Shown: positions 47,569 to 58,100 of the stretch, one piece after another
Layout: each line of letters begins with the position of its first letter
How positions within the stretch are numbered: position 1 is the stretch's first letter
Origin: Sphaerolaimus hirsutus
Taxonomy: Eukaryota; Nematoda; Chromadorea; Monhysterida; Sphaerolaimidae
Assembly (NCBI GenBank): GCA_964036195.1
Contig: OZ038454.1
Coordinates: 7,750,001 to 7,814,000, forward strand
Direction: 5' to 3'
Length of the DNA stretch: 64,000 bases
Program-made: the position numbers and the translations under genes
The notes under the pieces: model-generated
The model's input: the letters and a program-made list of their open reading frames with translations, nothing else
The model's database searches: none
Told to the model about the DNA's origin: nothing

Positions 47569-48865
47569 CACTACCGTGCAGAATAGTTGAGACTTTTTGT
47601 GCTGCGTGATTAATGTTGCCAGAATTTCAAAATGGTCGATATGCATAACATTTGGATACTGTACATGGGTTCCCTGGGGGGTTGACTACACATGCCCGGG
47701 ATGACTGCCCCTTGAGTTCAAATCTGCGTATATTCCTAGTGTACAAGCATATTCACTCAGTTTGTTCATGTTTCAGAATAGTTGAGACTTTTCTTGTTTT
47801 GGGCAGTAGCCACCCAGTATTTCAGTTAAAAGTCTATATCCAATCCCTATGTTCATTTTTTAACAAAATTTTCACCATGGCAACTGCTTGCCTGCATCGC
47901 TGAGCTCTGTGTGCAGCAAGAAACATTCTAAGCATGAACAGCATATGGCAATGCATATATGGAAATGTAGCATTTATTTATTTTCGCTGCAGTTTTGAAT
48001 CCATTGCCAGCAACTCAGAAATGGGAGTAGGCATACTACTGAGTGGGGCTATTTGGTGTGTAAATTTGAGGTTTTGGCTTTGCTCTATTAGGGAGAAGAG
48101 TTGGCCCAACTGTGAATGAGTAATGTGCAATTATTTTGGATGGAATGAAGATGGATGTTTGTGAGTGCTATAACTTTTGATTGGAAAGAGATATCGAAAA
48201 GACATAATTGTCATATTACTTCTCTCTGTCTAAAGTAGGTTATAGACTGTTCAATAACAAAATTTTCTGTTTTCACAAAATTTCAATAACAAAATTTTCA
48301 AAATGCTGCAAACCCCAGTAAAATAAGCATAAAGTATTTAGACACCATTGAAAACTTTGAAGTGCCATAACTTTTGATTGGAAAGAGATATTGAACTCAT
48401 TTTTGTTTTAAATGAATCCTCGTTATCTAAAGTATATGATAGCATGTTCAAAAAAAATAATTTTTCATGTTCAAAAACTGGGTCAAATTGACATACGGAG
48501 TTTAGACATCACTAAACCGACCACAAAAATAGAATCTGCAGGTAATCGCGATCATTTTAAGTGTTGAATCATTCAAATCAGCCCAGAAATGGTTGAGTTA
48601 TTCAGCTTCAAAGACACTCATCCAGATTGCCCATTTTCTGTAAATTTATTGACCATCATTTTACAGACCCCCCTTATCTCGGGCCTGGGGGATTATTTGA
48701 GCAAACAAAAATTTTTCATAGGAGCCCCAGCATCAAACCCCGACATACTCAAATGGCATCAAAATTGGGCAAAGGACAAGAAATTGGGAAGCAAAAAAGT
48801 GTGCTGGACCCCCATCCTACTGTTTCTCTATGTGTGAAAAGTCTCAACTATTCTGCACGGTAGTG
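47569..48865. mobile_element. Tc1/mariner-like non-autonomous element, copy B only
   Basis: Perfect terminal inverted repeats CACTACCGTGCAGAATAGTT and complement, flanked by TA. Copy A is uninterrupted here (about 35898). No transposase frame is found in the 1.3 kb. The phrase AACTTTTGATTGGAAAGAGA recurs inside. Confidence 0.85.
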
Positions 48866-49004
48866 TACTATGTACAAGTGTAAACCTACGCGTATAGAAC
48901 GTGCAAGTAGTCAACGATTACTGTGAGCTGTGAAGCGACCAATCACAATCTGTCGATTAACGAATGTGTAGTATCCAAAACATTACATTACTAAAAAAAA
49001 GAAA

Positions 49005-50632
49005 AATGGCGAAGGGACGCTTGGACTCGACGGCGTCGCGGCCGCGCACTGTATTCGTTGTTGCGCAAGAACGCGCTGCAAACGCTCAGCCGAACTTCAC
49101 GCACAGCGCGCCTTCAATGGCTCAGAGTTTGTTCCACTTTCTTCAAATGAAAACTTTTTCTTTTCCTAACTCTAGATGGCGCAATTATAAAGTAAATTTC
49201 CCTTTCCAGCCTTTCTGCAACAGCCGCAGTACTCGCCGCCAGGACTAGATTCATCAAATTATCCGAGCACTTCGATGGGGCACCCTACAACTTTACCTTG
49301 CTCTCCGCAGCACGGCGCCCTGGACTCGCTGCACACGAACCTAAGGTAGGCAAACAGTTTGTCACTGGCTCAGTGCTCGTTTACTTATTGGCTTTGGTCC
49401 AAGTGACACTCGTTTTGGCACATCCTCAAACAAATCGTAAAAAGAATGCCGATTAATTGAATCACCTCAAGGTATTTATGTTGAGATTTGTAATGATTGT
49501 AATTGAAGTCGGGAATTTGTTGTGCAAAACTCAAATTATGAAAACTGAAATTCGAATTATTCGAGGAGAAAAACCCTGCGCGTCCACAGGTACATGCGCA
49601 ACTACAACGTGTCCGACATGCGCTTCGGCGCGCCCGACACCGAGCGACTGGCTGCCGATTTGCCGCAGGCGTTGACCGTGCGCGCGTGCAGATTGATACA
49701 ACCAATCACGCCGCCCAGTGCGGAAAAAGTGCGGTGGGATGTAGGGTTCAAACGGGATTGACTTTTCGGGATCGGGATCGGGATTCACTTTTTGAGATTT
49801 CGGGATCGGGATTGGGGTTTCGGGATCGGGATTGGTATTTTGAGATTTCGGGATCGGGATTGGCCGGGATTGGGGTCACGGGATCGGGATCGGGATTGGC
49901 TTTTTTTCGGGATCGGGACTGGGGTCTAGGGATAGAGATTTTCGTCACTGTTCTGGCATTCACAGTTGTTCATAAAGGTCTCAAAACACTGTTGGATGCC
50001 AGAAAAGTGACATAAAATGGACGCTGGGGGTTTGCATTCACATTTTTGCACACAAAAATGACATTTTTTCACTTTTTATAATTTCCACCATTTTTTCCGG
50101 GATCGGGATCCCGGACTTGGAAGATTCTCGGGATCGGGATTTGAAAGTTTTCGGGATCGGGATTGGTATTTTTGGATTTCGGGATCGGGATTGGGGTTTC
50201 GGGATCGGGATCGGGATTGGCTTTTTTTCGGGATCGGGACTGGGGTCTAGGGATAGAGATTTTCGTCACTGTTCTGGCATTCACAGTTGTTCATAAAGGT
50301 CTCAAAACACTGTTGGATGCCAGAAAAGTGACATAAAATGGACGCTGGGGGTTTGCATTCACATTTTTGCACACAAAAATGACATTTTTTCACTTTTTAT
50401 AATTTCCACCATTTTTTCCGGGATCGGGATCCCGGACTTGGAAGATTCTCGGGATCGGGATTTGAAAGTTTTCGGGATCGGGATTGGTATTTTTGGATTT
50501 CGGGATCGGGATTGGGGTTTCGGGATCGGGATCGGGACTGCTAAATCCCGGAATTTCACGGGATCCGGGATCGGGATCCCGTTTGAACCCTAGTGGGATG
50601 TCAGTTTGTGCGAGGTTGTTGAGGTTTATAGA
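49005..50632 (+). CDS. 5' exons of an unidentified gene, copy B
   Basis: Same exons as copy A: ATG at 49005, Pro/Ser-rich exon near 49211-49345 ending at a GTAGGC donor, and the YMRNYNVSDMRFG exon from 49590. That last exon is followed at 49742 by an 851-bp hAT-like element, after which sequence resumes. If the exon ends at the GTGCGG donor at about 49727 the element is intronic; if it continues, the element interrupts it. The Arg/Pro-rich protein is not recognised. It may be the N terminus of the coding exons at 51065-53098 and perhaps of the SET gene. Confidence 0.5.
49742..50592. mobile_element. hAT-like MITE filled with GGGATC, copy B only
   Basis: Same ends as 32314-32934 (TAGGGTTCAAACGGGAT), perfect duplication GTGGGATG (49734-49741, 50593-50600), CGGGATCGGGAT interior. 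A 321-bp internal unit is present twice in tandem. Confidence 0.95.
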
Positions 50633-51064
50633 GTCATACCTACCCTACCCTAGCGTTCATGGCTGCAAGTGAAATTCGGCATGGAATAATGCTGTACAGT
50701 GCACACTGTACAAGTATGTGGGAGGATATTGGCTGGATTTTACACCAACACATCATGGCTTATTATTACAATACAATAGCATGAACAAATGGAAGCTTTT
50801 ACATCAACAATGTCTCAAATAAAAACAACCACGAATGGTAATAGTATGTGAAAGTGGTATATGCGTTCAAAAAATTGCAAAATACCTAGTGCATAATTAT
50901 AAAAACGTTTGCTGTTTAAAAAAAAGAAAAACTGCATAGATGCTTGCGTTTTTTAATTAAAAACCTAAGTTTTTAAACATTTTTGAAAAACTCGGCGATA
51001 CCTACCAGTAACATCTCCATTTGTGAGTTTACTCATTTAAATACAATCCGAATACACCCCGCAG
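50633..51064. other. Probable intron or intergenic interval
   Basis: AT-rich and gene-free, ending in a possible acceptor CCCCGCAG at 51064. Confidence 0.5.
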
Positions 51065-53098
51065 CAACCGCCGCGCGTCCAACTGCCGTGCGCCATGCGT
51101 CGAACGCCCAAAAAGCGCCGCCTGGGTGTTTTAATCCACCCGCCTCAACCGCAATACATCAACGTTATGGAGCCGCTCAAATCCGCACAAACTTACGCGT
51201 CCGCGAATGAACGCTACATTTGCCGATCCGGATTTCGATGGTTCAGTAGTTTCGGATGCTCAAGGACATCGGGTGCCAATTCCAGACCCTGTGAAGTGTC
51301 CTTTAAGATGTAAAATGTTATGCAAAGTGTCTGAATTCATGTAAAATGTCCTGTAAAATGGAAAACGTACGTGGGTCATTTTACAAGGAATTTTACGTGA
51401 TTTTTGACACTTTGCATGACATTTGACATTCTACAGGGAAATTTCAGGGTCTGGGACTGCTGCCAGGATACATGTGGAACTCTTGCGCCAGATCCGAACA
51501 GTTCACATCAAATGTAGTCGTCGAGAAGAATTCTACGCAAATTGCGGCGGCGATTGAAAAACTACCCGCGCCCAGAACTTTGTGGAGTTTTCCGCGCGGG
51601 TCCACGCACGTGTGCAAGAAAAAGAAAATTTATAATCCGCTGAACAAATTGATGAGATCCGTGCAAAGTTATGATCCGTGTGGAAATGCGCAAATGTGCG
51701 CTACTACTAGTGCGGAAGTGAAAGTTGATATTGATGTGAAGGAACACGGCAAAGTTGAGGTTCGTTTATCAGCAGAAACTTCGAATTGGGTAGGAGGATT
51801 AAACTCACCAACTATTATTTTATATTCAGTAATTCAGGAATTTTCAGTAATTTGAATTGTTTATTAACTCTGTTTATCTTAACGTTCACCTAACTTATTT
51901 TGCTTTTTTTGTTCTACCACACAAGAAAAAGTTATTTTGGACTATTCTTTAGACACTCACTGCTTTGCAGCTTTTTGAATGAGCAACAAATTCATTAAAC
52001 CCCAAACAGCGACCAAATATAATCGACCTACCTATTTTGAATGCTATTTAAACTTAAATAAAAAAACGAAATTTCTCCCAACTCAGCTGCCGCCAATCAC
52101 CGACTCCACACTCAATCGATGGTCGCAATCACTGGACGATGAAATCAAGTACGCTGAAGAAATTCTCAAACATCCATTGAAAGAGTATACGAGACCGTTG
52201 AAACCTCGTTTTACATTCAACGGTGTTTACAAACCTTGGACGCAAGTGTGTCAGAGAGTTTTGCCTTTTGGATCGTGGGCTAACAGCTGCGCTAGGTGCG
52301 TTTTTGAGCTCGTTTTTCCATTTTTAAACCCTTATTGCGGTGTAGAAGTCTCGATCTTAGTCTCGATTCTCAGTCTCTATACCGATAATTTTCTGGATTT
52401 TGCGATCCCGAAGTCCCGATACCGAAAATTTGAAAAGCCAATCCCGAAAAATATCTCTAATCCCAATCCGGGAAAAATATGCAAAATTATATGCAAATAT
52501 ACCAGTTCACGGCCATCTAAATGTGTTTTGAGACCTTTTTATGAAAATCAGAGAAAACCCCTGAATAACTTCCTCCGAAGTTCCGATCTCTAATCCCGAT
52601 CCCAAAAAGTCGATCCAGTTTGTTCGTAACTGCACAGAAGGAAGGCATAACTTTTTGCCGTACAGATATTTATGTCATTTTCATTGTTGACTTTTCCAAA
52701 CCTGGTGTGCATATGCCAATTTAAATGTGAGCTTGTGAGCTCAAATCAGCCATTTCAAAAACTGATAAATTCAATTCCGCAGAGTCAACGTGCCCTACAG
52801 CGGGTCGCCGCGGCGCGCGCACGATCCATTTTCATTCCTGGCGCACAAAAATCGCTCAAATCTGCGCTACGCCAAAAATCACTGGCTTTTATTGCGACGG
52901 AAACAAAGGGAACTGAGAAAAGTGGCGGTCGGCTGCAACAGGTCGCCGAACAGAATCAGGATGAAGTCGCCCAATGGCAAGGGGGTCAGGCAGAAAAGAA
53001 ATGCAGTGATGGATGATAGAGTTTTGGCTTGTCTGTCGCTCGAAACTCAGTATCAATGGTGGATTAAGGGCGATCGGTTAGATTGGTTCGGGGTTTAA
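51065..53098 (+). CDS. Unidentified gene, internal and 3' exons
   Basis: Exons 51065-51272, 51467-51759, 52087-52295 and 52783-53098 join in phase and end at a stop. The protein is basic (RRTPKKRRLG, KKKKIYNPLNKLMRS, LRYAKNHWLLLRRKQRELRK) and has no domain I can name. The gap 51273-51466 is an introner-like element. The last exon might instead use an internal donor (CAG/GTCGCC at about 52940) to reach the SET exon at 53528 in phase, which would make all of this one SET gene; I cannot decide. Upstream it probably joins the exons at 49005-49740. Confidence 0.55.
51273..51466 (+). mobile_element. 194-bp introner-like element in the unidentified gene
   Basis: GTGCCAATTCCAGACCCTG at the donor and a GGGACTGCTGCCAG end at the acceptor. 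Spliced out, the frame continues from the SRTS codons to YMWNS without a shift. TGTAAAATG words run in both orientations. It is more diverged than the COG8 and cuticlin copies. Confidence 0.85.
52340..52620. mobile_element. Decayed GGGATC-word hAT-like relic
   Basis: Scattered ATCCCGA and CCCGATACC words in an intron, without clean ends; probably an old relative of the GGGATC family. Confidence 0.5.
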
Positions 53099-53527
53099 TC
53101 CGGCATTATTTGATCATCTTTGGTGTAATTAGGTTTGTGCCGGTTCGACATAAACAGTAATGTGTCATGTATGTACGTACATGGGAAATGAAAATCCCGA
53201 TCAAACTGCAAATGCATATTCTTAGATAACTTCTGATGTTGCATTTATTGATAATTATTCTCTCTCTTGAAAGTTGGTCACACGTGCCAAGCCCAGTGAC
53301 ATTCACTTTCCTTACTGCGCAAAATTTATGCTGACCATATTGGCATTATGATCACTTGTGATAAAAATGAGAGTGTCACGCACATGATTGACTCAGTGTG
53401 ACTCAGCTAAAAATACAATGCGCGGTATTCGAAGCAAGCCGACCGAAACAGCATTAATGACAATATCGACAAAAATTACTGCAAAATGATCACACTACGC
53501 ACTATAAAAAAATCAAAAAATTCCCAG

Positions 53528-54493
53528 GCCACCCCTTTCCCTGGGCGTATCGTCAATCGACCGGGTTGGTGTGTTTGTCGCTGATTTCGTGCCCAAAGGA
53601 CGCCTACTGCTCGAATACGCCGGAGAAGTTGTCAGAAAACATTTGGCTGACATCCGGGAACAGCAGTATGCGAAGAAGGTTGGTTTGGTGGTTTTGTGGT
53701 GGGTGGGTGTAAATGTGAGGGGTAGAAAAGGGGTGGAGATATTTGATAATAAATACTTTAATATTTTATGTATTGACTAGGGATGGCCGGTATTTTTTCA
53801 CCGTTTTTTATATAAAAACGGTCGTTAAAAAAACATTTTTTTGGTCATCCCTAGTATTGACATTTTAATCAAGCGGTAAAATAGATTTTTCGCTATTTAG
53901 GGATGGAAAAATGTGTTGTTGTTTTTATCACCTACTCCATTAAAAAAATATTGCACAATACCTCGTGAATTCGTACACAAAATTTTGTTTTTTTTAAACT
54001 ACTTTTTAAAAAACGCCGGCCACCCCTACCTCCACATCCGATGACCTGTCATTTCTGTCGTTTAAATTCCCCGATCCGTAAAAAGACTAAAAAATCCTTT
54101 ACCTTTCCCTCTAATTAGATTTTTTTTACACAGACCTGCATGTCCGACGGCAGGACCTACATGTTTGCGCTCGACGACGATTTTGTAGTCGATGCCACCC
54201 GATTTGGAAGTTTGGCTCGATTTGCGAATCACTCTTGCCAACCGAATTGTGGCGCTAAGGTCGTCACGTTTGATGAAAAGCGCAAAATATTGCTCTTCGC
54301 GAATAGAGAGTAGGTTTCGGTGTTTGGGTCGATTTGACATTTTGTTCAATTTGACATTTTTGTGTAATTTTGTCACTTTTGCAGCATCGAGGCCGGGGAG
54401 GAGTTGACATATGATTACAAATTGCCATTTGATAAATCTGATCGAGTGGCGTGTTTTTGTGCTGCGTCAAATTGCAGGAAGTACCTGAATTGA
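53528..54493 (+). CDS. SET domain plus post-SET, SET1/MLL-like histone methyltransferase (N terminus unresolved)
   Basis: Exons 53528-53678, 54134-54309 and 54385-54493 join in phase. SET enzymes transfer methyl groups from SAM to histone lysine. Visible motifs are GVSSIDRVGVFVADF at the domain start, LLLEYAGEVV, YMFALDDDFVVDAT, the pseudoknot motif RFANHSCQPNC, and ELTYDYK. The end CFCAASNCRKYLN is a post-SET zinc motif (CxC and C), which points to SET1/MLL enzymes and away from E(z) types, although DDDFVVDATR resembles the latter. The exon at 53528 begins in phase 2, so more exons lie upstream, perhaps those at 51065-53098. Two hAT-like MITEs lie in the first intron. C. elegans homologues would be in the set-2/set-16 group. 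Confidence 0.85.
53778..53853. mobile_element. 76-bp minimal hAT-like MITE in a SET intron
   Basis: Ends TAGGGATGGCC and GGTCATCCCTA, perfect duplication GTATTGAC (53770-53777, 53854-53861). Among the shortest hAT-like elements here. A second TAGGGATGG-type end at 53898 and GCCACCCCTA near 54028 suggest a decayed neighbour. Confidence 0.93.
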
Positions 54494-55132
54494 AGTGATT
54501 GGAAATGCGATAATTTAACTTTGAATGTGGCCATTTCTTCAGCTGACCAGTTGTTTTTTGGTCATTATTTTCTAAATTCTCAGGGATTTTCTTTTACAGT
54601 TACTGATTTTACTAATAATTGTAATTTCAAATTAGTTATGGAAAAATGTTTTCTTCTTTTGAAACTTTGTTTTTGTTTGAACCACAACAGCTTTATTGCA
54701 CTATGCATTTCGTAAGCTTCCGCTGTGTATCTCTTATTTATAGTCCAGTTGCATTTTGGTCTCAACTGTATATATTGCACATGTTTTTTGTCTGCATTTT
54801 GTTCAAAGATTCAACCTTAGTTTGTTAACACTTTTCGCACTGCTGTCTTTATTACTTATTACATAAGCACCTAGGCTTCCCTTCATTCAACGGCTGATAA
54901 AAAATAGACATGTAAAAGCTAATTTATATCCGCCGGCAGACATGTCCGCGAACCACGTCGTTGCATTACTAAAAATGAACAAAAAAATCAGATTTGAAGA
55001 ATCACTTTTATTTCATCATATTTACCGGTCGATTCATCACACCAATTGTTTTCAATTATCATTAAAATGGTAAAAATACTCTAACTAGCATACTCTCAAA
55101 TTGTCTTCAAGTCAAGAACTTTCACCAACTGG
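54494..55132. other. Intergenic interval between SET gene and COG8
   Basis: AT-rich, no repeat or gene recognised. It must hold the SET 3' end and the COG8 promoter. Confidence 0.6.
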
Positions 55133-58100
55133 ATGGACGAGTCTATGGCCAGCGAGCAGGGCAGCGTGCCCGACCTGGGCACCGACCTGCCCGACGCGCT
55201 GCAGTGTATGTTTTTAGGTTTTGGTTGAGGCTTGTGTTCGGGCTGATGACTTTGCTTTCTTCGCATTCCTCGCATGGTTTCGGTTGGACCATTGAAACTG
55301 AAAATTTCTCGCGCCCGGCACGCGAGAAAGCACATGCAGTAGGGCATGCACTATTCGGCATGTAGACCCGGAACTAATTTAATTATACCTGACATGCTGA
55401 AAATAGGTTATGAAACACATGGCCTAGTTAAGCACATGACCTAGTTATTTTGAAGGTGAAAATCTATCTGAGGTATGCAAATTAGCGATTTTGGGTGAAA
55501 ATTAAGGTAAAATTGCTCAAAAGTGCTCCAGATAGCTAGGAAATTTTCGGGGGGGGGGGTGTTCAGGGGAATGTAGCCAAAAATTGCCCCAGGGATAGAT
55601 AGATAGCTGGGCGGTTTGGGGTGGGGTTACCCGCCCCCTTTCTTACCCCTGCGGGTATAATGGGTTTATATGCGTGATGGGCTTACATGCGTAATAGGCT
55701 TGACCCCATTCAGCATCAACTCACTGTTGTGCGCCTGGCGTTCTGATTTTGGTAACTGCAGCCGTGCCCGTGCAGGCATGGAGTCCATGGCCGCCGACGC
55801 GACTCTGTGCGCCCACGTCCACGAAGTTGGCTCGCTCAGCGCCGACGCGCTTCGTTAGTTGATGCAATTAACACATTTCAACCTCCCAATGCGAAATGAA
55901 TTTGCATAAGATAATCATTTGCACACGATGATTTTGCACAGTGGCGGAGCCGGCGCGGCTGCGTTCCGAGCTGCAGCGCGTGCGGCGCGACACCGAAGCG
56001 ACCGTGTTCGCCAATTACAGCACTTTTATTGGCGCCGCCGATTGTTCCAAGCAGATTTCAGCGCATGTTGGTTTTGAAGTGGTTGCGGTCGTGCGCATTT
56101 GAAAAGTTGATTATCCTTTCAAATACAAATCGTATAGTTGCGAAATATATGCCTAAATATAACCAATGTAACAACCTCCTTTTATAACCTTGTTTGATCA
56201 CTATTCCATGCCAAACTTTACCTGAAGTCACAAACATTCGACTATAAGGATATACGAACATGTCGACAAAAAAGGGATATTTTTGACACAAATAACCACT
56301 TATAATGCTATCCCATGGCTCCACAGCCATTATATGGTCATATATAACATCACAGAGTATTGCCACTGTCTGATATACCTATATATTTATGTTGGCACAA
56401 GGTCGTATCTGGGAGCTTTTAAAAACGTTTTTTATTTTAAAAAAACATTGAGTTAAAAAATGTTTTTTTCCAACCCTTCACCTGCCCATTCCCAATTGCA
56501 GTTCTCCGAAGTGTCGACGCACATGGAGGCGCTGTGCGGCGACTTGGGCACCGCCGGCGACCAGTGCGCCCAGTTCCAATCCGGCGTCGCTGGGCACGTG
56601 GCCGAACAGAGCAAACGGCTGCACAACGCGGCCGGCAAACACCAGCAACTTTTGGATGTGCTCGAGATGCCGCAGGTGGGTTGGGTTGGGTGTGCGTGTT
56701 TTTTGACTGTCATGGAAACGCTGAATTCGATATCCATTAAATGGTTTACAAATTAAAAAGCGGAAGTGACAGGAATAAATATGGAAATTATTACAAATGA
56801 GCTGGTAGAATTCTATATGGCATTTCTGGGTATTTTTGCGCTATACCGCAATTTTTGAAATTTTGGACTATCGACGTTCTAGCTAAAATTCGCTTTTTAT
56901 CGGGCAATTTAAAGAATAGATTTTCGTCCAACCCCAACCATCCACAACGAAAACTCAGACACGAGTGTGTCCAAAAACATTACCTCACCAACCCTCAGCT
57001 AATGGAAACGTGCGTGCGCGCCGGCTACTGGGAGGAGGCGTTATCGCTGTGCGCGCACGCGGCCCGATTGAAACGGCGCCTGGCGCACATCGCGCTGGTG
57101 GTCGACGTGGCCGCGCAGGTGGACGCCCTCCGCGCCATGCTGCTCGCCAACCTCCTCAACCAGTTCAATGGCAGTCAGGTGGGTTGGGGGGGGTAATGTG
57201 GATGTTTTTGGTGGATTGTGATTGGTTGATGGATTATGGTGGCTTTTTGATGTCTGGAAAGCGGAAGGAAGATTGGGTGAAAACGTGGTATTAACACATA
57301 TCTAGGGATGGCAAGCGCTTTTTTTTTAAACGCCGCTTTTTTTAAAAAAAAGCGCTGGCAAAAATTTTAGTACTCATGCACTAGGTATTTTGCAAAAATT
57401 TTTGCGCGCAAGCGCATAATTTCACATGCAAATTGCCATTGGTGGTTGTTTTCATTGGTTTTGTAGCATTTTAGTGGCATTGCTTCTATTCCTGCATGGT
57501 ATCATGTAATAATAAGTTGAGGAGATATGTCAGTGTAGTAAATAATATCCAGCCAATTTGCTTCCACTTTTATACAGTGTGAAACATCACTGTCATGTAT
57601 TAGCCATCTTTTATAGCCAAATTTAAGCACTATTCCATACCTAACTCCACTTACAGTCAAGAAACATTCAAAAACGGCGATATACATAATAAGTCGACAT
57701 AAAATTGGATTTTTTTTGGCAGAAATCAGCACTTATAATGATATCAGATGATTACATAGCCATTCTATGGTTATATATCATCACAAGTACTGCCACTTGT
57801 CTGATATACCTGTATATATTGACTCAGGACCATATTTGGGAGCTTTTTAGGTAACGTCTTGACAATTTTCGAAAAAAAGCGAAAAAAGCGCTTTTTTAAA
57901 AAAAAGCGGGGCCGTTAAAAAAAGCGCTTTTTTCCATCCCTACACATATCCATCTAAGTCATAAATGATTGGAAAATTTCTAATAACGTACGAGAATTTG
58001 CGAGTTTGGAGCTTAAAATGACAAAACAGAATAGCGCTTCTGAATAAAATTCAAGCAAATCGTTCAACGTTGCCCAGCAGTAGATAGAGGGAGTGGTAGC

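Larger units (their letters stand above)
38054..49741 (+). repeat. Segmental duplication, copy B
   Basis: Direct-order match to 22038-36748. It lacks the insertions at 24171, 26346, 27896 and 32314, and has its own insertions at 44681, 46555, 47569 and 49742. The left edge is an N gap; matching ends beside the hAT-like element at 49742. Confidence 0.92.

Noticed and set aside
53528..54493. E(z)-type methyltransferase assignment
   Set aside because: DDDFVVDATR resembles E(z), but the CFC...C post-SET motif is absent from E(z) and typical of SET1/MLL.
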